Of a DNA stretch of 64,000 bases, positions 59,931 to 64,000 are shown piece after piece. The number at the start of each line of letters is the position of its first letter. The stretch's first letter is position 1. The translations under genes and the position numbers were made by a program. The notes under the pieces were generated by a model that saw only the letters and a program-made list of their open reading frames with translations, was not told the DNA's origin and ran no database searches. The stretch comes from Bacillus wiedmannii (GTDB lineage: Bacteria; Bacillota; Bacilli; Bacillales; Bacillaceae_G), in the NCBI RefSeq assembly GCF_001583695.1, contig NZ_LOBC01000028.1, positions 62,001 to 126,000 on the forward strand, written 5' to 3'.

Positions 59931-60998
59931 TTAAACGTTTAAAAACTTCACACAAACAGGCTCTGGTACAACAACATCAGATTGTAGCAGTGTTAACTTC
60001 CCTGTCGTTTCATTTCTTGAAAATAGCACAAGGTTATGTGACTTTTCATTTGTCGCAATAAGAAACTTTTCAGTCGGATCTAATACAAAGTCCCTCGGCC
60101 AATTTCCTTCTGTAGATGTATGTGCAACAAATGTAAGCTGACCTGAATTTTGATCCACACTGAAAACAGCGATACTATTATGACCGCGATTACCTGCATA
60201 TACAAAGTGGCCGTCAGAAGAAATATGAATCGCACTTCCTTGACTATTGTCATCAAATTCTTTTGGAACGGTAGAAATATACTGCAACTCTGTAAAGGAC
60301 CCTTCTTCCGGATTATATGATAATGCAATAACTTCCGAGCTAAGTTCAGTCATGGCATAAGCATGTTTTCCGTTCGGGTGGAAAGCAATATGTCTCGGAC
60401 CACTTCCTGGGTTTACAGACAAACTATTTACTTCTTTTAACTTACTATCTTTTATTTCATACGTAATGATTTTATCAATCCCTAAATCAACACCCACTAC
60501 ATATTTTTCATCAGGAGTGTATCCCGCATAATGTCCATGTGGTTTTTCTTGCCTTTCTTTGTTCGGACCTGAACCTTCATGTGCCATAATAGATGTGGCA
60601 GCATTTACAGTTCCATCTTCTTCATTAACTACAAAAGACTCAATCGTTCCTTTATGATAATTTGCTGTAACTACCGTATGGTTTCCACTATCAACACTAA
60701 TATGACAAGGAGAAGCCCCTTCTACTACTTGTCTGTTTTCTTCCTTTAGCTCTCCAGTATGACTATGAATCGAATAAGCAGCTACACCACCAGATTCGCC
60801 TTCCTTAACAACAGAATAGAGATATTGATTATTTTTGCTAATCGTTACATATGTAGGGTTATCCAGCTTGGCCGCAAGTGTTACATTACTAATTTTTTTT
60901 GCTTCCGTGTCTAAAGTAAACTTATATATTCCTTCACTATTTTCTTTCGTGTACGTTCCAACATATCCAATAAACTCTTTGTTATCCTTCATTTTCAT
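59931..60998 (-). CDS. pgl: Lactonase family beta-propeller protein (6-phosphogluconolactonase-like)
   Basis: The 355-residue seven-bladed propeller is of the YkgB/Pgl lactonase family: FIGYVGTYTKENSEGIYKFT, HGHYAGYTPDEKYVVGVDLG, GSGPRHIAFHPNGKHAYAMT, FVYAGNRGHNSIAVFSVDQN, WPRDFVLDPTEKFLIATNEK. It would hydrolyse 6-phosphogluconolactone to 6-phosphogluconate, feeding the gnd-tal-gntK genes next to it on the same strand. ATG 60996-60998 follows GGGAGAGGG. Confidence 0.9.
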   Translation of the reverse strand: MKMKDNKEFIGYVGTYTKENSEGIYKFTLDTEAKKISNVTLAAKLDNPTYVTISKNNQYLYSVVKEGESGGVAAYSIHSHTGELKEENRQVVEGASPCHISVDSGNHTVVTANYHKGTIESFVVNEEDGTVNAATSIMAHEGSGPNKERQEKPHGHYAGYTPDEKYVVGVDLGIDKIITYEIKDSKLKEVNSLSVNPGSGPRHIAFHPNGKHAYAMTELSSEVIALSYNPEEGSFTELQYISTVPKEFDDNSQGSAIHISSDGHFVYAGNRGHNSIAVFSVDQNSGQLTFVAHTSTEGNWPRDFVLDPTEKFLIATNEKSHNLVLFSRNETTGKLTLLQSDVVVPEPVCVKFLNV

Positions 60999-61126
60999 AA
61001 CCCTCTCCCTATAGTTTTTGTCCCTCATATTTTTTACAGAACAACCTTAAACTATTTTTTGAAAGAACATCTAAAAAAACTTGAGTACCTCTTTATAAGT
61101 TACCATATTTCCCTGCCAAATAGCCT

Positions 61127-62665
61127 CTAAACCCACTTTTTCTGAAAAGCCGCTATACTCTCATATTCTTCTTCCAGATGACGGGCCAGACGAATATAGA
61201 TCGGTATTAATTCTTTATATTTCTCCACACTTTCCATGTTTGGCTCATGATAAAAATTGGCACCTACCATATGAGAAACTACATGTAATGTATCTATTTC
61301 ACCTAAGCTATATAACCCGAGGATTGCCGCTCCTAAGCAAGAGCTTTCGAAACTTTCAGGAACATATACGTCTTGATGAAAAATATCCGCCATCATCTGT
61401 CTCCAAAGTTCCGATCTTGCAAAGCCACCTGTCGCTTGAATTTTTTTCGGTTCACCAATTAGCTCTTTTAAAGCAAGAAGAACTGTATACAAGTTATAAA
61501 TGATTCCCTCTAAAACAGCACGGATAAGATGCTCTTTCTTATGATGTAGCCCAAGCCCAAAGAAAGATCCACGCGCATTCGCATTCCATAAAGGAGCTCT
61601 TTCTCCTGCTAAATACGGATGAAATAATAAACCATCCGATCCAGGATTCACTTTCGCTGCTATTTCAGTAAGCAATTCATAAGGATCTTTTCCTAAGCGC
61701 TTCCCATGTTCAACTTCTAACGCACATAATTGGTCACGAACCCACCTAAAAATCATACCACCGTTATTAACCGGTCCACCAATTACCCAAAGGTCCTCAG
61801 TTAACGCATAACAAAAAGTCCTACCTTTCGGATCCGTTACAGGCTGATTTGTTACAACTCGCACCGCACCGCTCGTACCAATTGTAATAGCAACTACTCC
61901 AGGTTCTATTGCATTTACACCTAAATTCGATAGTACCCCATCACTCGCACCGACTATAAAAGGAGTAGTAACAAGTACATTCATCTCTCTTGCAAATTCT
62001 TCATCTAATCCTATTAAGCTGTGCGTCGTTGGAACGAGTTTAGAAAGCTTTCCCTCCGAAATTCCTGCAACACGAAGAGCTTCTTCATCCCACTTTAAAG
62101 ATTTCAAATTGAACATCCCTGTTGCTGATGCTATAGAATAATCAATTACATATTCATTAAATAACTTATAGAAAACATACTCTTTAATTGAGATGAATTT
62201 ATAGCTTTTTGCAAATAACTCAGCATGTTCATTTTTAAGCCAAACTAATTTTGAAAGTGGTGACATAGGATGGATTGGTGTTCCAGTACGAAGGTAAATT
62301 TCATGACCATTCATATCATTTTTTATTTTTTCTGCCCAGCTTGCACTTCTATTATCTGCCCAAGTAATACATCTCGTTAACGGCTTCCCTGCTTCGTCTA
62401 CAGCAATGACACTATGCATTGCCGAACTAAAAGAAACACAAAGAATATCAACTAGCTGCACATTACTCGATTGTATCGTTTCTTTAATCGTATGTATGAC
62501 CGCTTGAAAAATCTCTTCTGGATCTTGTTCTGCTGTTTCTGGTGCGGGAGAATATAAAGGGTATTCAATCCCATGACTTGTAATAACTGATCCATCCACC
62601 GAAAACAAAACTGATTTTGTACTAGTTGTCCCAATATCTACACCAATCATATATTTCGAGCTCAC
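61127..62665 (-). CDS. gntK: Gluconokinase (FGGY family)
   Basis: The 512-residue sugar kinase has the phosphate-1 loop GVDIGTTSTKSVLFSVDGSV, ITWADNRSA, ASGATGMFNL-like ASATGMFNLK, TIGTSGAVRVV, GGPVNNGGMIFRW, YLAGERAPLWNANARGSFFG and TGGFARSELWRQMMADIF. These match gluconate kinase of Bacillus. It phosphorylates gluconate to 6-phosphogluconate, the substrate of the Gnd encoded upstream. The start is GTG 62663-62665 after AAAGGGG. A hairpin with T-run separates it from tal. Confidence 0.94.
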   Translation of the reverse strand: MSSKYMIGVDIGTTSTKSVLFSVDGSVITSHGIEYPLYSPAPETAEQDPEEIFQAVIHTIKETIQSSNVQLVDILCVSFSSAMHSVIAVDEAGKPLTRCITWADNRSASWAEKIKNDMNGHEIYLRTGTPIHPMSPLSKLVWLKNEHAELFAKSYKFISIKEYVFYKLFNEYVIDYSIASATGMFNLKSLKWDEEALRVAGISEGKLSKLVPTTHSLIGLDEEFAREMNVLVTTPFIVGASDGVLSNLGVNAIEPGVVAITIGTSGAVRVVTNQPVTDPKGRTFCYALTEDLWVIGGPVNNGGMIFRWVRDQLCALEVEHGKRLGKDPYELLTEIAAKVNPGSDGLLFHPYLAGERAPLWNANARGSFFGLGLHHKKEHLIRAVLEGIIYNLYTVLLALKELIGEPKKIQATGGFARSELWRQMMADIFHQDVYVPESFESSCLGAAILGLYSLGEIDTLHVVSHMVGANFYHEPNMESVEKYKELIPIYIRLARHLEEEYESIAAFQKKWV

Positions 62666-62935
62666 TATGTAACCCCTTTCAAATTATTCCTATAGCAAAA
62701 GAGCACCATGATGTATACAAAAAGACGCTCCCTTATGAGAGCTACGTTTTCATAAACTTCACTCTCCATAAGGGGATCCTTTTTATAACCATTGTGCTGT
62801 TTTGAAAATGCATGGTGTCTTTTTATATCGCTGCTTTCACGTAATAAGGTACCAAACTCAGGATTTATTTTACAGGATGAAGTTACATAGAGATTGGTCC
62901 TCTCGTGAAAAGCAATTTGTGAAAACTTTACTTCC
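62666..62935. other. 270-bp tal-gntK intergenic region
   Basis: No supportable gene lies here. The region holds the hairpin at 62719-62782 and presumably gntK promoter or attenuation signals. Confidence 0.55.
62719..62782 (-). terminator. Terminator or attenuator between tal and gntK
   Basis: On the minus strand TCCCCTTATGGAGAG pairs with CTCTCATAAGGGA around a 21-nt loop and is followed by GCGTCTTTTTG, 54 bases before the gntK start. Confidence 0.6.
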
Positions 62936-63604
62936 TTATAACTTAGGCGCTTTCGCCCAATCCGCAGCAAACTTTTCAATACCTTGATCTGTTAGCGGAT
63001 GCATAGCAAGTTGTTCAATGACTTTATAAGGAATTGTTGCAATGTGAGCACCTGCCATCGCTACACGAGTTACATGATCTGGGTGTCTGACAGAAGCCGC
63101 AATAATTTGTGTATCTAATTGGTGAACATCGAATAATTCAGCAATTTTAGCAACTAATAGTACGCCATCTTCAGAAATATCATCTAAGCGACCTAAAAAT
63201 GGAGAAACGTACGTTGCACCTGCTCGAGCAGCTAAAAGAGCTTGGTTCACAGTGAAAATAAGTGTAACGTTTGTTTTCACACCTTTTTCAGTAAGGTAGC
63301 GGCAAGCTTCTAATCCTGCTAGCGTCATCGGAAGTTTTATCGTGATGTTTTTATCACCACCGTTAATTTTAATCAGTTCTTCTGCTTGAGAGATCATTTC
63401 TTCAGCTTCTACAACATCTGGAGTTACTTCTGCCGAAACAGATTCAACGTTAGGTACTGCCTGACAAATTTCTGCAATACGGTCTTCAAACTTAATGCCT
63501 TCTTTCGCTACTAAAGACGGATTTGTTGTCACGCCAGCTAAAACACCTAGTTTATATGCTTTTTTTATGTCCTCAAGATTTGCAGTATCAATAAAAAACT
63601 TCAT
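62936..63604 (-). CDS. tal: Transaldolase (TalC/MipB type)
   Basis: The 222-residue short transaldolase has [33 protein letters not shown], the Schiff-base Lys in [43 protein letters not shown] and [11 protein letters not shown]. It transfers dihydroxyacetone units in the non-oxidative pentose phosphate pathway. It follows gnd by 51 bases on the same strand and precedes gntK. Confidence 0.95.
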   Translation of the reverse strand: MKFFIDTANLEDIKKAYKLGVLAGVTTNPSLVAKEGIKFEDRIAEICQAVPNVESVSAEVTPDVVEAEEMISQAEELIKINGGDKNITIKLPMTLAGLEACRYLTEKGVKTNVTLIFTVNQALLAARAGATYVSPFLGRLDDISEDGVLLVAKIAELFDVHQLDTQIIAASVRHPDHVTRVAMAGAHIATIPYKVIEQLAMHPLTDQGIEKFAADWAKAPKL

Positions 63605-63655
63605 GATTTATTCCCTCCATTTTTTAAACGTTAACGAGTTATACTTTTAAAATGT

Positions 63656-64000
63656 TTATTTCTTTTCTACTGCATGTCCGCCAAATTCATTGCGCAGTGC
63701 TGCTACAACTTTCCCTGTAAATGTATCATTATCTAATGAGCGGTAGCGCATTAATAGAGACATTGCGATAACAGGAGTTGCTGTTTGAAGGTCTAATGCT
63801 GTTTCTACTGTCCATTTCCCTTCACCAGAAGAATGCATAACGCCCTTAATTTCATCCAGTTTTGCATCTTTAGAAAATGCATTTTCAGTCAATTCCATTA
63901 ACCATGAACGAATGACTGAACCGTTGTTCCATACTCTTGATACTTTTTCATAATCGTAATCAAATTCACTCTTCTCTAAAACCTCAAATCCTTCACCAAT
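63656..64000 (-). CDS. gnd: 6-phosphogluconate dehydrogenase, decarboxylating (C-terminal part)
   Basis: The frame runs off the right edge. The visible 114 residues include IGEGFEVLEKSEFDYDYEKV, VWNNGSVIRSWLMELTENAF, GVMHSSGEGKWTVETALDLQ, TATPVIAMSLLMRYRSLDND. These match the C-terminal domain of the 297-residue YqeC/GndA-type enzyme that makes ribulose 5-phosphate. Context with tal and gntK supports an oxidative pentose phosphate/gluconate operon. Confidence 0.93.
   Translation of the reverse strand: MGEGFEVLEKSEFDYDYEKVSRVWNNGSVIRSWLMELTENAFSKDAKLDEIKGVMHSSGEGKWTVETALDLQTATPVIAMSLLMRYRSLDNDTFTGKVVAALRNEFGGHAVEKK

Noticed and set aside
62665-62979. A 104-codon minus-strand ORF between tal and gntK
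   Set aside because: It overlaps the tal 3' end in another frame, contains the hairpin region, and shows no recognisable motif or good binding site.

Overview
This 64 kb window is AT-rich chromosomal DNA from a low-GC Firmicute, almost certainly a member of the Bacillus cereus group (cereus/thuringiensis/anthracis). Support: strong AGGAGG-type ribosome binding sites with frequent TTG/GTG starts; T-box, purine and ydaO riboswitches; a 155-bp repeat with the size and TTTAT target duplication of bcr1; and many families typical of the group (DUF1292, DUF1272, DUF3888, DUF4083, GAP). It also carries a second-type HisRS, a short pyruvate kinase and a stand-alone dxr, which look like the paralogues this group keeps. 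I see no tRNA, rRNA, CRISPR array, prophage or intact transposase.

Layout. 0-9 kb: a guanine riboswitch with terminator ahead of a cut-off lipoprotein gene; an eroded alpha/beta-hydrolase copy; small membrane proteins; a MerR-GAP operon; an XRE-hydrolase operon; DUF3888, FMN reductase and YbaK genes; several degenerate repeats. 9-15 kb: a two-domain beta-lactamase-fold serine hydrolase divergent from a one-polypeptide kinase-regulator, then a His-codon leader peptide and attenuator before a HisRS paralogue. 15-27 kb: secreted and lipoproteins, an HxlR/nitroreductase pair, DUF1292, bcr1, short pyruvate kinase, SDR, ABC-2 exporter, DUF3796/XRE pair, tubby-like protein, HAD phosphatase. 27-38.6 kb: DUF1648, tyrosine phosphatase, GNAT, DUF2785, NUDIX, VOC; a ROK regulator with an MFS carrier and sugar acetyltransferase sharing three copies of one palindrome; a LolD/FtsX-type ABC system preceded by a 49-codon ORF. 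38.6-52.5 kb: T-box-controlled trpS, dxr, membrane proteins, a c-di-AMP riboswitch whose only downstream gene encodes 47 residues, DUF3841, methyltransferase, CGNR/MFS pair, TPR, UPF0316, CorC-type protein and MerR. 52.6-57.4 kb: a CDP-6-deoxyhexose cluster (rfbF, rfbG, C-methyltransferase, epimerase/reductase) with a convergent glycosyltransferase. 57.6-58.6 kb: an EamA exporter behind a leader peptide with an erm-like four-segment fold. 58.7-64 kb: pentapeptide-repeat protein, DUF1272, lactonase, and gnd-tal-gntK for gluconate and pentose-phosphate use.

The most notable content is regulatory: six RNA devices (guanine riboswitch, His attenuator, Trp T-box, c-di-AMP riboswitch, erm-like translational attenuator, and a possible tal-gntK attenuator), several well-formed palindromic operators, and two genes whose only well-placed start codon appears to be ATA.
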